Source: an uncultured Eubacteriales bacterium
Lineage (GTDB): Bacteria; Bacillota; Clostridia; Christensenellales; Aristaeellaceae
DNA: 64,000 nt
NCBI GenBank assembly: GCA_900318145.1
Contig: ONJM01000002.1
Span: 186,001 to 250,000, forward strand
Direction: 5' to 3'
The first letter of the stretch is position 1. The number at the start of each line of letters is the position of its first letter. A model generated the notes under the pieces. It was not told the origin of the DNA, did no database searches, and was given only the letters and a program-made list of their open reading frames with translations. The position numbers and the translations under genes were made by a program. Shown in pieces: positions 32,679 to 41,457 of this stretch.

Positions 32679-34040
32679 TCAGTTTTTTCCGTTTATCGGA
32701 ACAGTATTCCATAAGTCATCCGGTATTCCGTCTTTGAGAAAACCAAGATCCTCCTCCGGAAGCATAAGCAATTTCTTCAATACACCGGAAAACACAGACT
32801 GCAGCATTTCCTTGTATTCTTTTTCCGTCAGCGTTTTCATCTCCGGCCGGGAATCGGAAACAACCGGGACGCCTTTGGAAGAAAAGTCAAACGAAACGGT
32901 CAGACAATCCCTTTCTATTTTATCTTTTTTATGATTTATTTCAAGTATTCCGTTGCGGAATGCGTTTTCAGCAGCGGAACATGAAAAAAAGATTTCTTCC
33001 GAAACCGAAGAATTCCTGACGGTATCCGTTCTGTTCAGCGATCCTGTGAAGAGACTGTTTTCCAGAGTCAGATCAGCACTGAAAAGGGATCTGGTACGTA
33101 TTCCGCCGGAAAGATAATCCTTTTCCTCTTTCCATTGCAAAGTTTCCGCGCACTGATCACTGATTGCCCTGTATGAAGAAAGTATGATATTGTTTCTTTT
33201 CGTATTTCCCGCATTCGGTGTTTTCAGTACAATATCATCCCTGTCCTGTGTCTCCGTTCTGAAGGTTTTCCATTCAAGCTTCACATTGCGCATATCATCT
33301 TCAGACAGGCCGGATTTTCCGCTGTAAACTATTTTGATCAGACTGCCGTCTTCCGTATAATAAAGGGAAACGGTCTGTCTGCTTTGAAAATGAAGATTTA
33401 TGAGGGGAATGTATATGCAGCCGGAGAGCCGCCCTGAATTTTCCTGAATAAAAGACTGCACTTCTTCCCCGGAAAGGATCAAAGATGTCCTCTTTACGGC
33501 AGTGCCGTAATTGCGGTACTTTTCCGCGATTTTAGTGTCTTTTGTTTTTTCGGGAAAAACTGCCGGCAGTTTTCCGAACAGGGAAGCATAATCGTCCAGC
33601 AGAAGAAAATGATCGATCTGGGATTGGACAGGAAGTACAAGATCTTCCATAGCGGCTGAAAAATGATTGCGTGTTCCGGTTTCGGAAGGGAGAATATAAG
33701 CGTCGGATAAGCCGGAATACAGGATGCTGATCTGTGAATCCGGTTTTTTTTCTTCCGCAATTGTAAACAATGCTTCCCGATCGAGCCGTACGCTGAGCTC
33801 AGACTGGGTTTCCGCAACAAATCCGGTAAAATCAACATGTTTCAATATTTTATTGAGCTGTTCCGTTCGTTCAGAGGAAAACTGCGGAAGCTTTTTGAAT
33901 TCGATCTGAATACTGAATTCAACGGGAACGCTGTCATCCCGGCGGTCCAGAAGATTCCGTATGCCGGAAGACGCGGAAGCCTGAAAAGAAAAAACAAGCA
34001 TAAACAGAACAAGTACCGACAATGAGATTTTTCTATTCAT
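32679..34040 (-). CDS. Secreted protein of unknown function (first after dus)
   Basis: 453 residues with a signal peptide (MNRKISLSVLVLFMLVFSFQASASS). No recognised domain. The mature part begins with RNLLDRRDDSVPVEFSIQIEFKKLPQF and is mostly beta-like strands (TVSLYYTEDGSLIKIVYSG; NNIILSSYRAIS). Near residues 403-442 a helical end segment appears (LTEKEYKEMLQSVFSGVLKKLLMLPEEDLGFL), similar in placement to the ends of its two neighbours. Its start overlaps the dus stop by 4 bases (ATGA), so it is translationally coupled to a tRNA-modifying enzyme, an odd partnership. Confidence 0.72.
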   Translation of the reverse strand: MNRKISLSVLVLFMLVFSFQASASSGIRNLLDRRDDSVPVEFSIQIEFKKLPQFSSERTEQLNKILKHVDFTGFVAETQSELSVRLDREALFTIAEEKKPDSQISILYSGLSDAYILPSETGTRNHFSAAMEDLVLPVQSQIDHFLLLDDYASLFGKLPAVFPEKTKDTKIAEKYRNYGTAVKRTSLILSGEEVQSFIQENSGRLSGCIYIPLINLHFQSRQTVSLYYTEDGSLIKIVYSGKSGLSEDDMRNVKLEWKTFRTETQDRDDIVLKTPNAGNTKRNNIILSSYRAISDQCAETLQWKEEKDYLSGGIRTRSLFSADLTLENSLFTGSLNRTDTVRNSSVSEEIFFSCSAAENAFRNGILEINHKKDKIERDCLTVSFDFSSKGVPVVSDSRPEMKTLTEKEYKEMLQSVFSGVLKKLLMLPEEDLGFLKDGIPDDLWNTVPINGKN

Positions 34041-35014
34041 ATCTGTTCCTCCCCGGATTTTTCCGTTTCTGCAAAAAAGCAGCCCAGGATATCCAGAACT
34101 TCATCAGGATCCGGTATCCGGTTGATTTTATCGCGTACTTTTGCTGCGCCTCTCAGCCCGTGAATGTACCATCCGATGTGTTTACGCATTTCCCGTACCG
34201 CTATCTGAAGAGGATGGTAAAGCAGCATGGTCTGATAATGCCGCCGGATCAGAGCATATTTTTCTGAAGGAGAAACGCAGGCGGATATGTTTCCGGCCAG
34301 CATATCCTTCACCTGGCGGAATATCCATGGGTTTCCGAGTGCGCCGCGTCCGATCATGATTCCGTCCACATGCGTTTCCTGTATTCTTTTTATTGCGTTT
34401 TCGGCGCTGAAAATATCACCGTTTCCAATCACCGGGATATGAACACTTTCCTTTACGGCACTGATGATTTCCCAGTCGGCAGATCCGCTGTACTGCTGCT
34501 CCCGTGTTCTCCCGTGCACTGTTATTTCCGACACTCCGGAATCTTCGGCAATTCTGGCCAATTCAACCGCATTGATATGTTCACGGTCCCATCCGGCGCG
34601 CATTTTTACAGAAACAGGCAGTACAGATCTTTTTACAGTTTTATACATCATTTTTCCGGCGGTCAGCGGATTCTTCATTAAACCGCTGCCCTCACCGGAA
34701 CAAGCGACTTTTCTGGCAGGACATCCCATATTCAGATCTATTCCGTCATATATGCCTGAACGGCTGATAATCCCGGCAGCTTCCGCAACTGTTTCGGGGT
34801 CCTTTCCAAACAACTGAATAACCAGCTTTTTTTCCTGCTCTCCCCTTTTCATCAATTCCTTTACAGCTCTCTGTTCCGGAGCGCACAGATATCCCATTGC
34901 GCTGATCATTTCAGTATAGGCGGTATCACATCCCTGCTCAAAACAAATTGTTCTGTAAATATGGTCGGTTACACCGCAAAGAGGCGCCAGACGAATATCC
35001 ACTGCAAAAACCAT
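34037..35014 (-). CDS. dus: tRNA-dihydrouridine synthase
   Basis: A 325-residue flavoenzyme that reduces uridines in the D-loop of tRNA. The TIM barrel begins LAPLCGVTDHIYRTICFEQG. GIDLNMGCPARKVACSGEGSGLMKNP holds the catalytic cysteine, followed by SVKMRAGWD, ITVHGRTREQQYSG, VIGNGDIFSAENA and DGIMIGRGALGNPWIF. These are typical DusB-type motifs. No clear Shine-Dalgarno precedes the ATG, and a promoter within the upp terminator may give a leader of only ~15 bases. It overlaps the first of three secreted protein genes. Confidence 0.93.
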   Translation of the reverse strand: MVFAVDIRLAPLCGVTDHIYRTICFEQGCDTAYTEMISAMGYLCAPEQRAVKELMKRGEQEKKLVIQLFGKDPETVAEAAGIISRSGIYDGIDLNMGCPARKVACSGEGSGLMKNPLTAGKMMYKTVKRSVLPVSVKMRAGWDREHINAVELARIAEDSGVSEITVHGRTREQQYSGSADWEIISAVKESVHIPVIGNGDIFSAENAIKRIQETHVDGIMIGRGALGNPWIFRQVKDMLAGNISACVSPSEKYALIRRHYQTMLLYHPLQIAVREMRKHIGWYIHGLRGAAKVRDKINRIPDPDEVLDILGCFFAETEKSGEEQI

Positions 35015-35021
35015 CCCAAAA

Positions 35022-35069
35022 TAAAAATCAGCTCATTATACCGGAAATACTCCGGTGAAACAAGCTGAT
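35022..35069 (-). terminator. Terminator of upp
   Basis: On the minus strand AGCTTGTTTC-region stem ATCAGCT (35063-35069) pairs with AGCTGAT (35027-35033), with an inner TCCGGT/ACCGGA-type hairpin (35040-35056), followed by TTTTTATTTT. It lies 23 bases after the upp stop. Confidence 0.75.
35035..35063 (-). promoter_or_regulatory. Promoter for dus embedded in the upp terminator
   Basis: On the minus strand TTGTTT (35058-35063) and a perfect TATAAT (35035-35040) are 17 bases apart. Both lie within the terminator hairpin of upp. The predicted start is only ~12-15 bases before the dus ATG. Confidence 0.55.
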
Positions 35070-35091
35070 CGATTATTCGGGAGGTAAATAT

Positions 35092-35721
35092 TTACTTGGT
35101 GCCGAAAATTCTGTCACCGGCGTCGCCAAGGCCGGGAACAATATAACCGTGTTCGTTAAGATGATCATCCAGCGCGGCAACATAAATATCCACGTCAGGA
35201 TGTTCTTTCTGGATGCGGGCTATTCCTTCAGGAGCCGCAATCAGATTGACAAGCCGGATATGATGGCATCCGCGCTGTTTGATAAAGTTGATTGCGGCGC
35301 TGGCACTTCCGCCAGTCGCAAGCATGGGATCCAGGACCAGCAGTTCGCGCTTGTCGCTGTCCTCGGGCAGCTTGCAGTAGTATTCAACGGGCTCAAGCGT
35401 TTTGGGGTCGCGGTAAAGGCCGATATGGCCGACACGCGCGGCAGGAACAAGGTTGATTACACCATCCACCATGCCAAGACCTGCCCGGAGGATCGGAATA
35501 ATTCCGAGCTTCTTTCCGGAAAGTACGCGGCATTTACATGTTGTGATAGGAGTCTCTACTTCGATTTCTTCTGTTTCAAGGTCCCTCGTAACTTCGTAAA
35601 CCATCAGCATGGAAATTTCCGAGAGGATTTCACGGAATGCTTTTGTTCCTGTCTTTTTGTCTCGCATAATACTCAGCTTATGCTGAATCAGGGGATGATC
35701 GAATACTACCACTTTGCTCAT
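35092..35721 (-). CDS. upp: Uracil phosphoribosyltransferase
   Basis: A 209-residue salvage enzyme making UMP from uracil and PRPP. The family start [22 protein letters not shown] is followed by [16 protein letters not shown], the PRPP-binding [17 protein letters not shown] and the C-terminal [17 protein letters not shown]. The frame extends five codons upstream, but GGAGGG lies 7 bases before the ATG at 35721. It is a single-gene unit with its own promoter and terminator. Confidence 0.97.
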   Translation of the reverse strand: MSKVVVFDHPLIQHKLSIMRDKKTGTKAFREILSEISMLMVYEVTRDLETEEIEVETPITTCKCRVLSGKKLGIIPILRAGLGMVDGVINLVPAARVGHIGLYRDPKTLEPVEYYCKLPEDSDKRELLVLDPMLATGGSASAAINFIKQRGCHHIRLVNLIAAPEGIARIQKEHPDVDIYVAALDDHLNEHGYIVPGLGDAGDRIFGTK

Positions 35722-35767
35722 TGAATTACCCTCCATACCCCGAATTCTATCGGTTTTTCTTTTTACA

Positions 35768-35796
35768 ATTTTAGCAGAATATACGGTGTTTTACAA
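35768..35796 (-). promoter_or_regulatory. Promoter of upp
   Basis: On the minus strand TTGTAA (35791-35796) and TAAAAT (35768-35773) are 17 bases apart, about 45 bases before the upp start. It diverges from the lgt promoter. Confidence 0.6.
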
Positions 35797-35821
35797 GAAT
35801 TGAATCAGGGCTTTTCATTCA

Positions 35822-35850
35822 TTGACACCTGTTTTTTTACAATCTATAAT
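35822..35850 (+). promoter_or_regulatory. Consensus promoter of lgt-hydrolase-recX
   Basis: Perfect TTGACA (35822-35827) and TATAAT (35845-35850) with a 17-base spacer, about 20 bases before the lgt start. Confidence 0.9.
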
Positions 35851-35875
35851 TGATTGCGGACAGGGAGGATGAAGC

Positions 35876-36877
35876 ATGTTGGCAATTCCTTATTCCAGAA
35901 ATCTTTTCGGTATAATTCCGTGGTACAGTTTTCTGATTGTGCTTGGCGCCGCAGCCGCTATTTTTCTTGCCTCAAAGGAAGAAATACGGGCAGGCCTTCC
36001 GAAGGATACCGTGACAGACTTTTCTTTAATTGCGATTCCGTGCGGTATTATCGGGGCGAGAATCTATTATGTTCTTTTTTCATGGGATATGTTCAGGAAT
36101 GATTTCCTTTCTGTTTTCAGAATCTGGGAAGGCGGTATTGCGATTTACGGCGCGGTAATTGCCGGAATGATTGCTGCGTTCCTTTTCTGCAGGAAGAGGA
36201 AAATCTCTTTTCTGTCCCTTTGCGACATCATTGCTCCGGGGCTGGTTCTGGCCCAGGCGGTCGGGAGATGGGGCAACTATTTTAATCAGGAAGCGTACGG
36301 CCTGCGGGTTGTCCGGCCTGAACTGTGCTTCTTCCCTTTTGCGGTTCTGATCGGGGCCGGAGACGAAGCGCAATGGCATATGGCTACGTTTTTTTATGAG
36401 TCTGTCTGGAATTTCGCCGTATTTTTGTTTCTGATCACAGCCAGAAGAAAATGGTTCAGGTACAGGGGAGACGTGATCATATTCTATGCTTTCCTTTATG
36501 CCTGCGGCAGGCTGATCATCGAGGATTTCCGCATGGATTCACTCTATGCCTCGTCTGCGGTCAGAATCAGTCAGCTGTTGAGCGGACTGATCATTTTCGC
36601 CGTCCTTGCATATTATACCGCCAGATTCGGACTGAAGAATGTGTTTCGTTCGCTGCTTTTGTCTGTAAGTTTTGTTCTGAGCGTACTTCTGGATCTTTCT
36701 GTAATTCTTTGGACCGGGGGATTAATCGCGGTTCCGGGAGAAACGGCACTTGTCCGGTTCCTGCTTTTGCTGCTTGTCAGCGCCGTGAATATTTTTGCTT
36801 TGCTGGCAGTTTACCACAGAAATGCGGAGGGGAATATTCTTTATGCCGACGTCAAAAGCGAAGAACCTGCTGTATAA
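35876..36877 (+). CDS. lgt: Prolipoprotein diacylglyceryl transferase with C-terminal membrane extension
   Basis: This enzyme moves diacylglycerol from phosphatidylglycerol to the lipobox cysteine of prolipoproteins, in the membrane. The Lgt signature segments are WEGGIAIYGAVIAG near residue 82 and QAVGRWGNYFNQEAYG near 126. The usual last helix is RISQLLSGLIIFAVLAYY (about 223-240). After it come about 85 more residues with two further hydrophobic segments (SLLLSVSFVLSVLLDLSVILW and LVRFLLLLLVSAVNIFALLAV) not needed in the canonical enzyme. SD GGGAGG precedes the ATG. It overlaps the next gene by 35 bases. Confidence 0.92.
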   Translation: MLAIPYSRNLFGIIPWYSFLIVLGAAAAIFLASKEEIRAGLPKDTVTDFSLIAIPCGIIGARIYYVLFSWDMFRNDFLSVFRIWEGGIAIYGAVIAGMIAAFLFCRKRKISFLSLCDIIAPGLVLAQAVGRWGNYFNQEAYGLRVVRPELCFFPFAVLIGAGDEAQWHMATFFYESVWNFAVFLFLITARRKWFRYRGDVIIFYAFLYACGRLIIEDFRMDSLYASSAVRISQLLSGLIIFAVLAYYTARFGLKNVFRSLLLSVSFVLSVLLDLSVILWTGGLIAVPGETALVRFLLLLLVSAVNIFALLAVYHRNAEGNILYADVKSEEPAV

Positions 36878-38003
36878 ATTCATGCTCCCGCTTTCAGCTC
36901 CCGCTGTACCCGATGAACCGGTAGCGGCAGTACAGGGACGGCATCTGCGGAACGAAAAGGATCTTATCACGATTATCCGGCGCTGTCATATAACCGGCGG
37001 GGCTTTATTGTTCTGCACAGGTGATAAGTCTGCCGTCATTTTAACAAAATCATACCATACGGATAAAATACCGGATACCGGCACATATTTCCGTGTCGCT
37101 TCCATTACAAAAATGGCCGCGGCGCTTGTGGCAGTATACTTAATCGACCGCGGGATTCTCGATCCGGATAAGCCTGCGGCGGATATCATACCGGATTGCG
37201 GGAATATACCGGAGCTCAGGCATGTCACTGCAGGTCATCTGCTTTCCCATACCTCCGGCCTCATTGATCCGCCCGATCTGGAAAACAAACTGATTCACCG
37301 CGTCCCGCTGCGGGAAGCTGTCTCGGGCTGTGTGAATACATCTTCTGACGGAGCGTTCCGATATTCCAACCTTGGATACGGCATTCTTGGGTGCATATTT
37401 GAATCTCTTCTGAATCTGTCAGTGGAGGACATCTTTCAGAAGTACCTGTTTGATCCGCTGGGAATGGAAGCCACACTCGAAGGCTGTTCACTGATACAGG
37501 AGAACATTATGCCAGTAGTCAGGATTCTTCCCTATCATCCCGAAAAATCCATGACTGTGACGGAACTCGGAAAAAAGCCCCTGAATGGTCCGGATCCTCT
37601 TTATCATTACGGGCATACAGCCGGGAGCATGTATGTTACCCTTTTTTCCCTTTCTGTTTTACTGCGATGTATCCGAGACGGGGGAAATCCGCTGCTTTCA
37701 GGCAGTTATGCATCATATATGAAAACTGAAAAGGCGAAATACGGAAAAATTTCTCCGACGCTTTCCTACGGAAGCGGGCTTCTGCTGGTTCGTGACGCGC
37801 GGATTTCAAACAGCATGGTGATCGGACACCAGGGATTTGCATATGGATGCGTTGACGGAGCGTTCTGGGAGGAAAATACCGGGAATATGATGATTTCGCT
37901 GAACGGAGGCTGCAGTGAAAGAAGAATCGGGAGGCTTGGCGCCGTGAATTTCGATCTCTGCCGATTTGCTTTCAGGAAGGAGCTGCCGTCATGGAAACAA
38001 TAA
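36843..38003 (+). CDS. Beta-lactamase-related serine hydrolase
   Basis: A 386-residue protein of the class C beta-lactamase/esterase-type family (Pfam Beta-lactamase). The catalytic SxxK is SITK at residues 87-90, the tyrosine motif YSN is at 174-176, and a HTAG segment near 262 may replace KTG. Members act on D-amino-acid peptides, esters or beta-lactams; the substrate here is unknown. GGAGGGG precedes the ATG at 36843, so an upstream extension is set aside. No signal peptide or membrane anchor is clear, which suggests a cytoplasmic enzyme. It overlaps lgt by 35 bases and recX by 13. Confidence 0.85.
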   Translation: MPTSKAKNLLYKFMLPLSAPAVPDEPVAAVQGRHLRNEKDLITIIRRCHITGGALLFCTGDKSAVILTKSYHTDKIPDTGTYFRVASITKMAAALVAVYLIDRGILDPDKPAADIIPDCGNIPELRHVTAGHLLSHTSGLIDPPDLENKLIHRVPLREAVSGCVNTSSDGAFRYSNLGYGILGCIFESLLNLSVEDIFQKYLFDPLGMEATLEGCSLIQENIMPVVRILPYHPEKSMTVTELGKKPLNGPDPLYHYGHTAGSMYVTLFSLSVLLRCIRDGGNPLLSGSYASYMKTEKAKYGKISPTLSYGSGLLLVRDARISNSMVIGHQGFAYGCVDGAFWEENTGNMMISLNGGCSERRIGRLGAVNFDLCRFAFRKELPSWKQ

Positions 38004-38617
38004 AAACAGTGGAAACCGTCCGCGGGAAAAACTGCATCACTTTTGAGAGCGGCTGGCAGGTGTGGCTGGACAGGAAACTTCATCCCGGATTTTCGTTGCG
38101 GGAAGGCGTACAGGTTGACAGGAAAAAGTTTGAAAAATTCATTCTGTACCACCAGTATCCGTCCGCGCTTGAGCGGGCAGTAGCCATGCTGGCGGAAAGA
38201 TCCAGAAGCAAAAAGGAAATTGAAAACAGGCTCCGCCTGAACCGCTATGACCAGGAAGTTATCGGCCTGGTGATTTTTAAACTTGAAAAAGAAAATCTTC
38301 TGAATGACGGGGAATTCTCATCACAGTGGGTTGAATCCAGAATGAAAAAATACGGACCGGCAAGAATACGTATGGAATTGAGGATGAAAGGCATCGATCC
38401 TGACACCGCTTCCGGGGCGATGAATCTTTGCTCGGAAGACGAACAGCTGAAAACAGCTGTGATCCTTGCAAAAAAGAAGATGAAATCCCTGGGATGTATC
38501 GGAGACCGTAAGGCGGTTTTCCGGAAGGTCGTACCGATGCTGACACGGCGCGGGTTTTCATGGGAAACTGCCAGGAAAGCATATGAAGCAGCGCTTGGAG
38601 AAAGCGCGGACGATTGA
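37991..38617 (+). CDS. recX: RecA regulator RecX
   Basis: A 208-residue helical protein of the RecX family, which binds RecA filaments and limits recombination. Three-helix repeats are visible: AVAMLAERSRSKKEIENRLRLNRYDQEVIGLVI, then LLNDGEFSSQWVESRMKKYGPARIRMELRMKGID, then a final repeat ending RRGFSWETARKAYEAAL. An N-terminal ~55-residue beta segment precedes the repeats. Neither recA nor lexA is near. It overlaps the hydrolase gene by 13 bases and is followed by a terminator shared with ppdK. Confidence 0.9.
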   Translation: METIKTVETVRGKNCITFESGWQVWLDRKLHPGFSLREGVQVDRKKFEKFILYHQYPSALERAVAMLAERSRSKKEIENRLRLNRYDQEVIGLVIFKLEKENLLNDGEFSSQWVESRMKKYGPARIRMELRMKGIDPDTASGAMNLCSEDEQLKTAVILAKKKMKSLGCIGDRKAVFRKVVPMLTRRGFSWETARKAYEAALGESADD

Positions 38618-38622
38618 TAAGA

Positions 38623-38650
38623 AAGAATCCCGGCCTGCGCCGGGATTCTT
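38623..38650. terminator. Bidirectional terminator between recX and ppdK
   Basis: A 12-bp perfect stem AAGAATCCCGGC/GCCGGGATTCTT with a four-base CTGC loop lies between the convergent recX and ppdK stops. T-runs are short on either strand, but the symmetrical stem suits both directions. Confidence 0.8.
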
Positions 38651-38670
38651 CAATAAAGGTAGTAATAAAT

Positions 38671-41310
38671 TTACTTCTTGTCCGCGATAGCGGCCTGTGC
38701 TGCGGCAAGCCTTGCGATCGGAACACGGAAGGGAGAGCAGCTCACATAGTCCAGTCCGATTTTATGGCAGAATTCCACGGAACTCGGATCTCCGCCGTGC
38801 TCACCGCAGATACCGACATGCAGCTTCGGATTGACGGGACGGCCAAGCCTGATCGCCATTTCCATCAGCTTGCCGACTCCGTTCTGGTCCAGCCTGGCGA
38901 AAGGATCGCTTTCCAGGATCTTGGTGCCATAGTAGGCGGACAGGAACTTTCCGGCGTCGTCGCGGCTGAACCCGAAGGTCATCTGCGTAAGGTCGTTTGT
39001 TCCGAAGCAGAAGAAATCAGCCTCTTTGGCAATTTCGTCAGCAGTCAGCGCGGCACGCGGAATCTCGATCATCGTACCGACTTCATATTCGAGGTCGATT
39101 CCGGAAGCGGCAATCTCAGCGTCAGCTGTTTCAACAACTACATTCTTGACGAACTTCAGTTCCTTCACTTCACAGATCAGCGGAATCATAATTTCCGGTC
39201 TGACGTTCCAGTCGGGATGTGCTTTCTTCGTGTTGATTGCGGCACGGATAACAGCTTTTGTCTGCATCCTTGCAATTTCAGGATAGGTAACCGCAAGACG
39301 GCATCCGCGGTGTCCCATCATCGGGTTGAATTCATGCAGGGAGGAAATGAGGTTCTTGATGTCTTCCACGCTCTTGTTCTGAGACTTTGCAAGGAGGGCG
39401 ATCTCATCCTCTGTAGTGGGAACGAACTCGTGAAGCGGAGGATCCAGGAAACGAATGCAAACCGGGAAACCTTCAAGGGCTTCATAGAGCTTCTCGAAGT
39501 CGCTCTGCTGATAAGGAAGAATCTTGTTCAGTGCGTTTTCACGCGCTTCAACCGTATCGGAACAGATCATTTCGCGGAAAGCTGCAATGCGTTCCGCTTC
39601 AAAGAACATATGCTCGGTTCTGCACAGGCCGATGCCTTCCGCGCCAAGTTCACGGGCCTTGCGCGCGTCTTCGGGAGTGTCGGCGTTTGTACGTACGCGA
39701 AGCTTGCGGTATTTGTCGGCCCATGCCATAATCCGCCCGAATTCACCGGCGATTGTGGCATCCACCGTCGGAATCAGGCCGTCATAAATGTTACCTGTGG
39801 TTCCGTCAATCGAGATGCAGTCACCCTCGCCGTAGGTCTTCCCTGCGAGAGTGAACTTTTTGTTCTCTTCGTCCATGATGATATCGCCGCAGCCGGAAAC
39901 GCAGCACTTGCCCATGCCGCGCGCTACGACGGCAGCGTGGCTCGTCATACCGCCGCGCACAGTCAGGATTCCCTGTGCACTTTTCATACCCGTAATATCT
40001 TCGGGAGAGGTTTCAAGACGGACCAGCACGACTTTTTCACCGCGGGAAGCCCAGACTTCCGCGTCCTCAGCTGTGAATACGATTTTGCCGCAGGCAGCGC
40101 CGGGAGAAGCGCCCAGGCCTTTTCCGATCGGAGCGGCCTTTTTCAGTACAGCAGCGTCAAACTGCGGATGAAGCAGTGTATCCAGGTTCCGGGGATCGAT
40201 CATGGAAACGGCTTCTTCCTCGGAGCGCATGCCTTCGTCCACGAGGTCGCATGCAATGCGAAGGGCTGCCTGAGCTGTTCTCTTGCCGTTGCGGCACTGC
40301 AGCATATACAGCTTTCCGTTTTCAACGGTGAATTCCATATCCTGCATGTCCCGGTAGTGGTTTTCAAGCAGTCCGCATACTTTGATGAACTGCGCATACG
40401 CTTCCGGGAACTGCTCTTCCATCTGAGCGATGGGCATCGGTGTACGAACGCCGGCGACCACGTCTTCGCCCTGCGCGTTTACCAGAAATTCACCCATAAG
40501 CTTGTTTTCACCGGTGGCGGGATCGCGCGTAAACGCAACACCTGTGCCTGAATTATTGTTCAGGTTGCCGAAAACCATAGGCATGACGTTCACAGCGGTT
40601 CCCCAGCTGTAAGGGATGTCATTGTCGCGGCGGTATACGTTGGCGCGGGGATTATCCCAGGAACGGAAAACGGCTTTGATTGCGCCCATCAGCTGTTCCT
40701 TGGGGTCAGACGGGAAATCTGAACCGATTTTTGATTTGTACTCTGCCTTGAACTGGGAAGCAAGCTCCTTCAGGTCTTCGGCAGTCAGATCAACGTCATA
40801 GGTGACGCCTTTCTTCTCTTTCATTTCGTCGATCAGCTGTTCGAAGTATTTTTTGCCGACTTCCATAACGACGTCGGAATACATCTGGATAAAACGGCGA
40901 TAGCTGTCATAAACAAAACGGGCGAATTTGGGATCATCGTTACCGGCGATCATTGCGGCCACGACTTCATCATTCAGGCCGAGATTCAGGATGGTATCCA
41001 TCATGCCGGGCATGGAAGCGCGTGCGCCGGAACGAACAGAGACAAGAAGGGGATTCTTCAGATCGCCGAACTTTTTGCCGTTAATCTCTTCCATCTTGGC
41101 GATATATTCCATAATCTGGGCCTGGATTTCATCGTTGATCTGGCGTCCGTCCTCATAGTACTGGGTACACGCTTCGGTGGAAATCGTAAAACCCTGCGGA
41201 ACAGGAAGACCAATGTGCGTCATTTCCGCCAGGTTTGCGCCTTTGCCGCCCAACAGCTCGCGCATGGTGGCGTTACCTTCGCTGAAGAGGTAGAGATATT
41301 TTTTCGACAT
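38671..41310 (-). CDS. ppdK: Pyruvate, phosphate dikinase
   Basis: An 879-residue enzyme interconverting pyruvate, ATP and Pi with phosphoenolpyruvate, AMP and PPi. The ATP-grasp N-terminus begins YLYLFSEGNATMRELLGGKGANLAEM. The swivelling phosphohistidine domain has GILTVRGGMTSHAAVVARGMGK, and the C-terminal PEP/pyruvate barrel has GLCRTEHMF and FCFGTNDLTQMTFGFSRDD. The frame is open 36 codons upstream, but AGGAGGG precedes the ATG at 41310. In anaerobes it often replaces or complements pyruvate kinase in glycolysis. A long open frame on the opposite strand is a coding shadow. It is a single-gene unit with a good promoter. Confidence 0.97.
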   Translation of the reverse strand: MSKKYLYLFSEGNATMRELLGGKGANLAEMTHIGLPVPQGFTISTEACTQYYEDGRQINDEIQAQIMEYIAKMEEINGKKFGDLKNPLLVSVRSGARASMPGMMDTILNLGLNDEVVAAMIAGNDDPKFARFVYDSYRRFIQMYSDVVMEVGKKYFEQLIDEMKEKKGVTYDVDLTAEDLKELASQFKAEYKSKIGSDFPSDPKEQLMGAIKAVFRSWDNPRANVYRRDNDIPYSWGTAVNVMPMVFGNLNNNSGTGVAFTRDPATGENKLMGEFLVNAQGEDVVAGVRTPMPIAQMEEQFPEAYAQFIKVCGLLENHYRDMQDMEFTVENGKLYMLQCRNGKRTAQAALRIACDLVDEGMRSEEEAVSMIDPRNLDTLLHPQFDAAVLKKAAPIGKGLGASPGAACGKIVFTAEDAEVWASRGEKVVLVRLETSPEDITGMKSAQGILTVRGGMTSHAAVVARGMGKCCVSGCGDIIMDEENKKFTLAGKTYGEGDCISIDGTTGNIYDGLIPTVDATIAGEFGRIMAWADKYRKLRVRTNADTPEDARKARELGAEGIGLCRTEHMFFEAERIAAFREMICSDTVEARENALNKILPYQQSDFEKLYEALEGFPVCIRFLDPPLHEFVPTTEDEIALLAKSQNKSVEDIKNLISSLHEFNPMMGHRGCRLAVTYPEIARMQTKAVIRAAINTKKAHPDWNVRPEIMIPLICEVKELKFVKNVVVETADAEIAASGIDLEYEVGTMIEIPRAALTADEIAKEADFFCFGTNDLTQMTFGFSRDDAGKFLSAYYGTKILESDPFARLDQNGVGKLMEMAIRLGRPVNPKLHVGICGEHGGDPSSVEFCHKIGLDYVSCSPFRVPIARLAAAQAAIADKK

Positions 41311-41389
41311 GAATAATTCCCTCCTGTTTTTTATGCATGTACATACTTTGCAGATTGTGTGAAACAACGCGCTCTGTACATCTTTATAA

Positions 41390-41418
41390 ATTATATATTC
41401 TGCAGCCGCAGTTTGCAA
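41390..41418 (-). promoter_or_regulatory. Promoter of ppdK
   Basis: On the minus strand TTGCAA (41413-41418) and a perfect TATAAT (41390-41395) are 17 bases apart. The leader is about 75 bases. Confidence 0.75.
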
Positions 41419-41457
41419 GTGTTTTATATCGGGCGTACAACTGCGCTGGATAAGGAT

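Noticed and set aside
38614-40551. A 645-codon open frame on the plus strand opposite ppdK
   Set aside because: It lies entirely across ppdK and recX with no SD or family features. Long antisense frames arise from the codon bias of the real gene.
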